From: JAAFKA01 sp043748455
GTDB taxonomy: Bacteria > Bacteroidota > Bacteroidia > Cytophagales > Thermoflexibacteraceae
DNA length: 8,352 nt
Reading direction: 5' to 3'
Assembly (NCBI GenBank): GCA_043748455.1
Contig: JAYTNF010000042.1
Coordinates: 1-8,352 of the forward strand
Shown here: positions 1 through 5,444 of the stretch, one piece after another
Layout of the letters: the number at the start of each line of letters is the position of its first letter
How positions within the stretch are numbered: position 1 is the stretch's first letter
Translations under genes and position numbers: made by a program
The notes under the pieces: model-generated
Databases searched by the model: none
Seen by the model: only the letters and a program-made list of their open reading frames with translations
Told to the model about the DNA's origin: nothing

Positions 1-1
1 T

Positions 2-103
2 TTCAGACATGATATTGAGATGCACAATCTTGCAAATGGTGTATATATACTTTTGCTGAATGTGGAAGGAAAAACTACTGTAAAAAGAATTATGAAACAA
101 TAA
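2..103 (+). CDS. C-terminal end of a type IX secretion substrate (T9SS type A sorting domain), partial
   Basis: Only the last 33 residues and the TAA stop are in the window; the gene enters from the left. The reading frame gives a tail with LANGVYILLLNVEG followed by TTVKRIMKQ. This matches the end of the Por-secretion (T9SS type A) C-terminal domain: a 'l..GvYil.l' beta strand, a short turn, then a strand with a basic '.kiik' ending. In Bacteroidota such tails send large exported proteins (enzymes, adhesins) through the type IX outer-membrane translocon and are then usually cleaved. What the protein itself does cannot be told from this fragment. A strong intrinsic terminator follows 6 nt after the stop, so this is the last gene of its unit. 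Confidence 0.75.
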   Translation, partial: FRHDIEMHNLANGVYILLLNVEGKTTVKRIMKQ

Positions 104-109
104 TTGATG

Positions 110-145
110 AGTATTGGAAAGTTTAGCCTTTCCAATACTTTTTTA
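110..145 (+). terminator. Intrinsic terminator after the T9SS substrate gene
   Basis: A perfect 11-bp stem, GTATTGGAAAG (111-121) with CTTTCCAATAC (128-138), closes a 6-nt loop. One further A-T pair (110/139) extends it, and a run of six T follows (139-144). This is a textbook rho-independent terminator on the plus strand. Read on the minus strand the T run is missing on the 3' side, so it should work poorly for the hydrolase gene that ends at 174. Confidence 0.85.
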
Positions 146-173
146 TGTGTGATAATACAAAAATTTTCAATGT

Positions 174-989
174 TTATGATTCCAAAAATTCTAAAGTTTT
201 TTCTATAACCAACTTAGTTCTCAAAATTCTAAAATGTCCTGTTCCTTCAACTTCCATAAATTCACAAACTTTCCAATGATTAAATACATTTTTTGACCGA
301 TAAATAGGAATAACTGTATCATTTTTATCGTGAATAATTAGGGCTTTTGCAACATGAATTGTTCTCACAAATTCACTTACACTTAAAGTATTTACATTTA
401 AAGAAGTTTCTTTTTCTAACTTTTTTATGAGTTTATTTTTCACATTTTCGCTAATACCAATTTGGTCTGCAACATCTTGTATTCTTTCTGAAAACTTATC
501 GGGTGTAGTTAATAAAACGTATTTCTCTATTTTTAAATCTGTATTTTTAGATAAGGCAAAAGTAGTAGCAACTCCTCCAAAAGAATGGCTAATTAAATTT
601 GAGACTTCAAACTTTCTAATCAAAATACCCACCAATTCTGTAAATTCCATCAAACTTGTATTTCCTTTGCTACTAAAACCGTGTGAAGGTGCATCAAAAG
701 CATAAACTGTATAGTTTTGCTCAACAAGTTTTTTAATCAAATCAGAAAAATTACCAGCCTGTCCTTCCCAACCATGAATAAGTAAAACTTTATTAGTACC
801 ACCTTGCCAAGTATAAGTTTGAATATCAAAATTTTGAAACTTATAAATTGCTTTTTCGGCAGTATCTAATACTTCAAGTTCATTTGGTCTTAGTTTTTTT
901 ATTTGAGGATTTGTAAGTTGCTTATAGGCAAAATTTACAATTTGATTTGGAAATAAATTAGAGAGTATTCTTACAAGTTGCTTATTCAT
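174..989 (-). CDS. Alpha/beta hydrolase (serine hydrolase fold, esterase/lipase-like)
   Basis: This is a 271-aa cytoplasmic protein with no signal peptide. The alpha/beta hydrolase landmarks occur in order: the oxyanion-loop motif LLIHGWEG (residues 69-76), YAFDAPSHG (96-104) after strand 4, the nucleophile elbow SHSFGG with Ser136, the acid Asp224 in HDKNDTVIP, and His252 in GTGHF. The putative triad Ser136-Asp224-His252 is therefore complete. The elbow begins with Ser rather than the usual Gly of GxSxG, a tolerated variant in this superfamily. The cap region (about 160-210) is helical and Lys-rich. The substrate cannot be predicted. The ATG at 989 is preceded by an AT-rich leader and a TAnnTTTG box. 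The gene lies 140 bp downstream of the cyclase gene on the same strand but probably has its own promoter. Confidence 0.88.
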   Translation of the reverse strand: MNKQLVRILSNLFPNQIVNFAYKQLTNPQIKKLRPNELEVLDTAEKAIYKFQNFDIQTYTWQGGTNKVLLIHGWEGQAGNFSDLIKKLVEQNYTVYAFDAPSHGFSSKGNTSLMEFTELVGILIRKFEVSNLISHSFGGVATTFALSKNTDLKIEKYVLLTTPDKFSERIQDVADQIGISENVKNKLIKKLEKETSLNVNTLSVSEFVRTIHVAKALIIHDKNDTVIPIYRSKNVFNHWKVCEFMEVEGTGHFRILRTKLVIEKTLEFLES

Positions 990-1056
990 GTTTGGGTAAT
1001 TTATTGATTGTAAATCTTATAAAGTAGTAAAAAATTTAGAGGTTGTGAGCACCAAG

Positions 1057-1070
1057 ACAAATTTATTTGT
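1057..1070 (-). promoter_or_regulatory. Putative -7 box overlapped by a 14-bp palindrome, upstream of the hydrolase gene
   Basis: On the minus strand, 1065-1058 reads TAAATTTG, matching the Bacteroidota sigma-ABfr -7 consensus TAnnTTTG. No good -33 TTTG sits at the right distance. The box lies inside the near-perfect palindrome ACAAAT-TT-ATTTGT (1057-1070), which could be an operator. Transcription would start about 60 nt before the hydrolase ATG. This rests on motif matching only. Confidence 0.35.
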
Positions 1071-1129
1071 ATATTTTGCCATATAGTTAGAGATACACAA
1101 TAATAACATTTGCCGTGACATCAGTATAT

Positions 1130-2938
1130 TTACCACCTTGACATCGCAAAATACATGGTGATATTTCCCTTACTTTTTGCAGGAATTTCTCCACGATAAG
1201 CACAATAAATTTGATTTTTGACAAGTTGGTAGGTAACTTCTGAAATATTTACCATGCCAACTTCTCCACTTGTTTCTAAACGACTTGCTAAGTTTACGGT
1301 ATCTCCCCAAATATCATAAGCAAATTTTTTCTTTCCAACCACACCAGCAACTACTGCTCCTGTATGAATACCAATTCGCATTTCAAAATACTCCTCGCCA
1401 TAACTCTCTTTTTCTACTTTGCGTTTTTTCAAAAACTCTTGCATTTCTAAACCCGCCAAAACTGCATCAAGTGGATTTGTTTCATTTTCAGTTGGCAAAC
1501 CTCCCGCACACATATAAGCATCACCAATAGTCTTGATTCTTTCCAAATTGTGTTTTTCACAAATGGCATCAAATGCACTGAAACAAATATTGAGTTCGTT
1601 AATAATTTCTTTTGGCGTTAATTTTTCTGCAACATTCGTAAAACCTTTAAAATCTCCAAACAATACACTGACTTGGTCGTATGATTTTGGCACAGCAAAA
1701 CCTTTTTCTTTTAGTTCTTCGGCAATAGCACTTGGCAGAATATTCAATAACAATTCATCAGATTTATCTCTTGCCCTCTCTACTTCGGCTTTTTGATGTT
1801 CAATTTCTTTTGCTTGCTTCAATATTTCTATATTTTGGGCTGCAAGTTTATGATTTACCTTGCGGATTCTCAACACTGCTATGATTACAACAATGACAAA
1901 TAAAAACATAATCACCCCAATTCCCACCAATAATAGCAATAATTGCTGTTGTTGTTTATTCTCTTTCTGAGAATCAGAGAGTTGTTCGGTTGTTTCATAA
2001 AGCTGTGAATCTTTTTCTTTAAGCTGTTCTATTTTTGCTTTAATTTTTTCTTCTTGAATCCGCAATTTTTGTTCAGCATGAGATTTCTCCTTTTCCAAAG
2101 CTGCTACTTGCAATTTCAATTCATTACTTTCGGCATTTGACAAATTGCCCGAACTTAATTTGGCTTCTATAATATTCTGTTTCTGGTCTAATTGTTCTAC
2201 TGCTTGCTTTGCCGTTTCACGTTCTGCAATCTGAACTTGGGTTTTTTCTATCACAGCTTGTGAACCTTTGGTCATGCGAATAAACCTATTTGCATTGTCA
2301 ATATCTCCTTCTTTTGTATAGGCTTTTGCTAATAATTCAAAACACTCTGTTAATCTTCCTAATTCTTTATAAAACTCAGCTTCTTGTGCTGCTCTTGATA
2401 AAATACTAATAGCTTTTCTATTTTCGTCTTTTACAATGTGCAAACGTCCTATTTTTAATAATACCTCAATATAAACATCATATTTTTTGGCAATTTTATA
2501 GTTTTCAGACGCATCTACATAGTTTTTTATAGCACTTGCATAAATATTATTTTTTGCATAATGGTCTCCAAGTTTGCGAAATGCAACTGCACCTGTAGTA
2601 TAATCATTATTGTCATCTGCTATTCGTGCGGCTTCATTATAATAGGAAATAGCATTTCTATAATCAGGAATAGCCAAATAATTATCTGCCAACAAAATAC
2701 TAGTTTTTGCTATCTCTAACTTGATTGTTTTTGTATCACGTGGTGCTTTTGGCGTTGGCTGGTTTGGTCGTCTTCTGCCCGTTGGCGGTTTATAGTTTTG
2801 AGATTCTTTTAGTTCTTTGGCAAGTTGTGCATATTTTATGAGTAACTTATCAACATCTTGTCCAAAGGCATGATTAGCCACCAAGTTAGCAACTATAAAA
2901 AACAGTGTGAAAAAAATGGTATAAAAATGGCGAAACAT
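1130..2938 (-). CDS. Receptor-type class III adenylate cyclase with periplasmic TPR domain
   Basis: This is a 602-aa membrane protein predicted to make cAMP from ATP. From the N terminus it has a signal peptide (about 1-24, ending ANHA), a Pro/Arg-rich stretch (51-67), TPR-like helical repeats (about 70-225), a Gln/Glu/Lys-rich coiled coil (about 226-330), one transmembrane helix (about 333-356), a second coiled coil (360-395), the linker DELLLNILPSAIAEELK (394-410) typical of class III cyclases, and the catalytic domain (about 420-600). All key residues are present: metal ligands Asp429 (LFGDFKGFT) and Asp473 (KTIGDAYM), adenine-selecting Lys469 and Asp542 (YDIWGDTVNLASR), and transition-state Asn549 and Arg553. 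The Lys/Asp pair points to ATP rather than GTP. Expected topology is a periplasmic TPR sensor and a cytoplasmic cyclase working as a dimer. The architecture is common in Cytophagales, but the ligand sensed is unknown. A promoter-like sequence lies 44 nt upstream of the ATG. Confidence 0.93.
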   Translation of the reverse strand: MFRHFYTIFFTLFFIVANLVANHAFGQDVDKLLIKYAQLAKELKESQNYKPPTGRRRPNQPTPKAPRDTKTIKLEIAKTSILLADNYLAIPDYRNAISYYNEAARIADDNNDYTTGAVAFRKLGDHYAKNNIYASAIKNYVDASENYKIAKKYDVYIEVLLKIGRLHIVKDENRKAISILSRAAQEAEFYKELGRLTECFELLAKAYTKEGDIDNANRFIRMTKGSQAVIEKTQVQIAERETAKQAVEQLDQKQNIIEAKLSSGNLSNAESNELKLQVAALEKEKSHAEQKLRIQEEKIKAKIEQLKEKDSQLYETTEQLSDSQKENKQQQQLLLLLVGIGVIMFLFVIVVIIAVLRIRKVNHKLAAQNIEILKQAKEIEHQKAEVERARDKSDELLLNILPSAIAEELKEKGFAVPKSYDQVSVLFGDFKGFTNVAEKLTPKEIINELNICFSAFDAICEKHNLERIKTIGDAYMCAGGLPTENETNPLDAVLAGLEMQEFLKKRKVEKESYGEEYFEMRIGIHTGAVVAGVVGKKKFAYDIWGDTVNLASRLETSGEVGMVNISEVTYQLVKNQIYCAYRGEIPAKSKGNITMYFAMSRW

Positions 2939-2981
2939 AGCTTTAATCTTGTTTTGATTTTATTGTAATTCCTAAGTTTCT

Positions 2982-3015
2982 CAAAAATATAGTTTTTTTT
3001 GAAAATATATACAAA
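2982..3015 (-). promoter_or_regulatory. Putative promoter of the adenylate cyclase gene
   Basis: On the minus strand, TTTG at 3015-3012 (-33 box) and TATTTTTG at 2989-2982 (-7 box, TAnnTTTG) are separated by 22 nt. This fits the Bacteroidota housekeeping promoter form, in which TTTG or TTG lies roughly 17-23 nt before TAnnTTTG. The -7 box is 43 nt upstream of the cyclase ATG at 2938. It is a motif match; the region is so AT-rich that chance hits are possible. Confidence 0.5.
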
Positions 3016-3037
3016 ATAGCTATTTTTTTTGAAAATA
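2993..3037. repeat. 15-nt direct repeat spaced 30 bp in the divergent promoter region
   Basis: The 15-mer TTTTTTTTGAAAATA occurs at 2993-3007 and again at 3023-3037, exactly 30 bp apart, close to three DNA helical turns. Both copies lie between the divergent cyclase gene and the membrane-protein gene at 3084, and they bracket the putative cyclase -33 box. They could be paired regulator sites or phased A/T tracts that bend the DNA. Base composition alone could also produce part of the match. Confidence 0.5.
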
Positions 3038-3083
3038 ATTATAAATTTATGATAATTACAATATAAACTATTAATCTAAGATT

Positions 3084-3635
3084 ATGGACAAAATTTTGCC
3101 AATTCCCGAAGGACTACAATTAGAAGAAAATTCACAAGGTATAACCATTAGTTATCGTTGGTATAGCCATGTAGTTTGGTTTTTGATATTTTTTGCCTTC
3201 ATCTGGAATGGGTTTCTAGTTGGTTGGATGCTTGCCGATACGCCATTCTTTTTCAAAATGTTTGCCTCAATTCATGTGGCAGTTGGTATTGGTTTAGTTT
3301 GGTATATTGTTTGTTTATTTTTGAACACCACAATTATTAAGATAACAAAACACGAAATAACCATAAGTCATGCACCAATTCCTTTGCCAATTTATGCTAA
3401 AAGCATGCAACTTAGCCGTTTTGATATTGCCCAAGTTTATGTAGCACAAGTCAGCACAACCAACAAAGGCAACACAACTTATAGCTTTGAGTTACGTGCA
3501 ATTTCCTCAAAAAACATCTCTAAAAAACTTTCTATTAACTGTGATAACTACGAAAAAGCCATATTCTACAAACGCAAAATAGAACAAGTCATGCGTATAG
3601 AACCACAGCCAATAGAAGGTGAGTATTTAGGATAA
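3084..3635 (+). CDS. Uncharacterised two-helix membrane protein, bacterial PH-like
   Basis: This is a 183-aa protein. A short N-terminal strand region (LPIPEGLQLEEN, then ITISYRW) is followed by two transmembrane helices (about 29-51, containing FIWNGFLVGW, and 58-80) joined by a short loop. A C-terminal beta-rich domain (about 82-170) contains alternating strands such as TIIKITKHEITISHAPIP and YSFELRAISS. The layout resembles a family of unknown function seen in Bacteroidota and Gammaproteobacteria, in which two helices precede a small beta domain resembling bacterial PH domains. I recognise the style but know no function. It is divergent from the adenylate cyclase gene, with 145 bp between the start codons, so shared control is possible. 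The ATG at 3084 starts the first sensible residue run, and no better upstream start is seen. Confidence 0.82.
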   Translation: MDKILPIPEGLQLEENSQGITISYRWYSHVVWFLIFFAFIWNGFLVGWMLADTPFFFKMFASIHVAVGIGLVWYIVCLFLNTTIIKITKHEITISHAPIPLPIYAKSMQLSRFDIAQVYVAQVSTTNKGNTTYSFELRAISSKNISKKLSINCDNYEKAIFYKRKIEQVMRIEPQPIEGEYLG

Positions 3636-3662
3636 TGGCTTTGACTTATGTTTTAATTTCAA

Positions 3663-3785
3663 TACTGACATTTTAATTTTGTCATTATGAGCAAAGCGAA
3701 GAATCTGAATTTATTAAGATTTTGACCTCATTACCTAAGACTTTTCTTAAACTCAGAATGACAGAAAAAATTTAAAATGTCAGTA
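3663..3785. repeat. MITE/REP-like element copy A (complete, with 14-bp terminal inverted repeats)
   Basis: The ends TACTGACATTTTAA (3663-3676) and TTAAAATGTCAGTA (3772-3785) are perfect 14-bp inverted repeats. Just inside them, TGTCATTATGAG (3680-3691) pairs with CTCAGAATGACA (3752-3763) with one mismatch, followed by the GCGAAGAATCT core that is widespread in Bacteroidota intergenic repeats. It has no coding capacity and no obvious target-site duplication. The right 34 bp match 6952-6985 at 32 of 34 positions. It is likely a non-autonomous or REP-type element. Confidence 0.8.
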
Positions 3786-3810
3786 AGTAATAGAACAAAA
3801 TAAATGTATA

Positions 3811-3865
3811 ACAGACTTTAGTCTATAAAGTGTTGATTATCAAAACCTCGCAGACTAAAGTCTGT
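3811..3865. repeat. Inverted repeat of AGACT-type palindromes
   Basis: ACAGACTTTAGTCT (3811-3824) and AGACTAAAGTCTGT (3852-3865) are perfect 14-bp inverted repeats around a 27-nt spacer. Each arm is itself nearly palindromic (AGACT, 2-nt centre, AGTCT), so either two small hairpins or one large one can form. I recognise this 'GACTAAAGTC' type of short palindrome as a common dispersed repeat in Bacteroidota and some Cyanobacteria. It has no following T run and so is not an obvious terminator. Confidence 0.75.
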
Positions 3866-3917
3866 GGTACAAAATATACTTTAAATCTGTCTTATTGCTT
3901 ATCAAAGTATTAAAAGC

Positions 3918-3941
3918 ACAGACTAATGTCTATACTACAAA
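3918..3941. repeat. Third, degenerate copy of the AGACT-type palindrome
   Basis: The stretch 3919-3941 matches 3851-3873 at 19 of 23 positions, including the trailing TACAAA. This makes a direct repeat 68 bp downstream of the second copy. A short ATCAAA motif precedes both copies, suggesting a slightly larger repeated module that has decayed. Confidence 0.6.
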
Positions 3942-3948
3942 CTCTTAA

Positions 3949-3956
3949 TAATTTTG
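3949..3956 (+). promoter_or_regulatory. Putative -7 box for the 90-aa exported protein gene
   Basis: TAATTTTG fits the Bacteroidota TAnnTTTG -7 consensus and would place the transcript start about 45 nt before the ATG at 4007. No TTG or TTTG is found at the expected -33 distance, so this is a half-promoter match only. Confidence 0.35.
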
Positions 3957-4006
3957 TTATTAAATTAAAAATTAATATAAATTAATAGATACTTATTAAA
4001 TTACCT

Positions 4007-4279
4007 ATGAAAAAAATCTTTACGTTATTCACACTATTCAGTCTCATAATTTTACAAACTTCTGCCAATGACGGCATTACAGTAGAATTACAAAATAATT
4101 GTGGCAGAAAAATAGCATTGCAAGTAGCACTTACACATCATGACCTTATTATGGACATAGAAAGTGGTGTCAAAAATAAATTTCGCCTTAAAGCAGGTTC
4201 TGAAATTATTGTAAATAAAGTTGTTATTTATCAAATTACAATCGCAGATGAAGGGAAAGTGATTAAATTGTGTAAATAG
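4007..4279 (+). CDS. Small exported protein of unknown function (90 aa)
   Basis: The N terminus MKKIFTLFTLFSLIILQTSA is a clear Sec signal peptide, probably cut after Ala20, leaving a mature protein of about 70 residues. The mature part alternates beta-strand-like segments (ITVELQNNCG, KIALQVALTH, KFRLKAGSEIIV, VIYQITIADEG) and ends in KLCK. Its only two cysteines, Cys32 and Cys89, lie near the two ends and could form a disulfide in the periplasm. A small beta-sandwich is plausible. Proteins with this 'V.L.NNC ... EGK.I.LCK' layout occur as hypotheticals in Bacteroidota. No function is known to me. The gene stands alone, with 102 bp to the next gene. Confidence 0.8.
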   Translation: MKKIFTLFTLFSLIILQTSANDGITVELQNNCGRKIALQVALTHHDLIMDIESGVKNKFRLKAGSEIIVNKVVIYQITIADEGKVIKLCK

Positions 4280-4311
4280 TCTAAAAATAGTCTGAACTTA
4301 TTTTGTTAGTC

Positions 4312-4355
4312 AATGATTTTTGCTATATTAGGACTTTTATTATAGCAATTTCATT
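4312..4355. promoter_or_regulatory. Inverted repeat in the leader of the glutamine amidotransferase gene
   Basis: AATGATTTTTGCTATA (4312-4327) can pair with TATAGCAATTTCATT (4341-4355): 8 bp at the apex (TTGCTATA/TATAGCAA) and 5 bp at the base (AATGA/TCATT), with a small internal bulge and a 13-nt loop. It ends 26 nt before the ATG at 4382. No T run follows, so it is not a standard terminator. It could be an RNA leader structure or a binding site. Confidence 0.45.
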
Positions 4356-4381
4356 ACCTAATAACTCTAATACATAATTTT

Positions 4382-5248
4382 ATGGCATCAAATATTATAC
4401 GTGCAGCAGTAATTGACCTCTATGATGGTATGGCAAATCAAGGCATGCGAGGCATTAAAGAAATTTTGACAGAGAGAAGTGGAAAAGTTCATGGGCAAAC
4501 CATTTTGTATGATATTTTTGAGGCTCGTAATCTGAATGAAATGCCCAATGAAAAATATGATTTATATATTTCAAGTGGAGGACCTGGAAGTCCTTTTGAT
4601 GGTGAAAATCAGGAATGGGAAATGAAATACTTTAAACTCATGGACAAACTTTGGAATCACAACCAGACTCATGATAAAGACCAACGCAAACACGTATTTT
4701 TAATATGTCATTCTTTCCAAATGGCTTGCCGATATTTTGAAGTGGCAGAAATCAACAAACGAAAATCTAATTCTTTTGGTATTTTGCCTATGCACAAAAC
4801 CACTGAAAGTCAGCATGACGCTATTTTTAAGACCTTGCCCGAACCATTTTATGCAGTAGATTCACGAGATTGGCAAGCTGTGCAGCCAAATAATAAAAAA
4901 CTCAAAAGTTTGGGTGCAAAAATATTAGCCTTAGAAAAATTACGCCCACATGTAGAGTTAGAACGTGCAGTTATGGCAATACGATTTTCAGAAGAAATCT
5001 TGGCAACACAATTTCACCCTGAAGCAGACCCAACAGGTATGTTAATACATTTTCAAAAAGAGGAAAAAAGGCAGGTAGTGATTCAAAATCATGGCGAAGC
5101 AAAATATAAAGACATGATTAATCATTTGAATGACCCTGACAAAATAAATTTAACACACAGCAACTGCATTCCTGCATTTATTACAAATGCTATTCAAAAT
5201 TTGCGACCTGTTGAGAAAAAAATTTTAGAGGAAGTAGAAACTTATTAA
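4382..5248 (+). CDS. Class I glutamine amidotransferase (GATase1) family protein
   Basis: This 288-aa cytoplasmic protein has the class I glutamine amidotransferase fold, whose members split glutamine and pass ammonia to a partner synthase or ligase. Visible landmarks are YDLYISSGGPGSP (59-71, the first glycine loop), the nucleophile segment HVFLICHSFQMA with Cys109, and TQFHPEADPTG with His212 and Glu214, giving the full Cys-His-Glu triad. The nucleophile elbow reads C-H-S-F-Q instead of the usual C-L-G-H-Q, a departure that may alter oxyanion geometry. The C-terminal extension (about 225-288) goes beyond the basic domain. In Bacteroidota, stand-alone GATase1 proteins of this kind can neighbour ATP-grasp or glutamate-cysteine-ligase-like genes, but none lies within this window, so the acceptor is unknown. 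A family hydrolase role cannot be excluded. Confidence 0.85.
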   Translation: MASNIIRAAVIDLYDGMANQGMRGIKEILTERSGKVHGQTILYDIFEARNLNEMPNEKYDLYISSGGPGSPFDGENQEWEMKYFKLMDKLWNHNQTHDKDQRKHVFLICHSFQMACRYFEVAEINKRKSNSFGILPMHKTTESQHDAIFKTLPEPFYAVDSRDWQAVQPNNKKLKSLGAKILALEKLRPHVELERAVMAIRFSEEILATQFHPEADPTGMLIHFQKEEKRQVVIQNHGEAKYKDMINHLNDPDKINLTHSNCIPAFITNAIQNLRPVEKKILEEVETY

Positions 5249-5266
5249 CAATATTTAAAACCTAAT

Positions 5267-5417
5267 TGTCATTCTGAGCTTGCGAAGAATCTGACGGTAT
5301 TACGTCAAAATCAATATTTCAGATTCTTGTCAAGCTCAAAATGACAAATTATAAATGTCGCTATTAAATTATGGTGTCAAAATCAATAATTCAGCTCTTG
5401 CCTTGTTCAGAATGACA
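5267..5417. repeat. MITE/REP-like element copy B, with duplicated right half
   Basis: The left arm, 5267-5292 (starting TGTCATTCTGAGCTTGCGAA), pairs with the right arm, 5321-5346, at 23 of 26 positions. The centre carries a further small inverted repeat, TGACG/CGTCA (5292-5306). The right half is then repeated: 5304-5346 and 5376-5417 share GTCAAAATCAATA at the start and AATGACA at the end. A degenerate terminus, AAATGTCGCTATTAAA (5353-5368), matches the right ends of copies A and C. The element fills most of the gap before the gene at 5445. Confidence 0.8.
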
Positions 5418-5444
5418 CTTTAATAACCATCTAAACCATTTTTT

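Larger units (their letters stand above)
3636..4006. other. Gene-free 371-bp stretch made up largely of dispersed repeats
   Basis: No convincing coding frame was found here. The first third is a 123-bp inverted-repeat element (3663-3785). The middle holds three copies of an AGACT-type palindrome (3811-3931). The last 50 bp are very AT-rich and include the putative promoter of the next gene. No clear intrinsic terminator for the 3084-3635 gene is visible. Confidence 0.7.

Noticed and set aside
427..705. Plus-strand open frame inside the hydrolase gene
   Set aside because: It lies antisense to a gene with a complete catalytic triad, has no recognisable domain and is explained as a shadow of the minus-strand codons.
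1041..1056. CRP/cAMP-type site near the cyclase (TGTGAGCACC)
   Set aside because: Only one half-site resembles TGTGA; there is no matching TCACA at the right distance.
1270..1796. Two plus-strand open frames (1270-1530 and 1533-1796) over the cyclase catalytic and linker region
   Set aside because: They are antisense to a well-conserved catalytic domain and have low-complexity, non-protein-like composition.
3663..3785. Insertion sequence with a transposase
   Set aside because: It is only 123 bp with no open frame; at most a non-autonomous element.
3811..3931. CRISPR array
   Set aside because: The repeats are short palindromes in mixed orientation with unequal spacers (27 and about 50 nt) and only three copies; no cas genes are present.
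5267..5346. Intrinsic terminator of the glutamine amidotransferase gene
   Set aside because: The long stem is followed by AATTATAA rather than a T run, and the same sequence recurs as a dispersed repeat.
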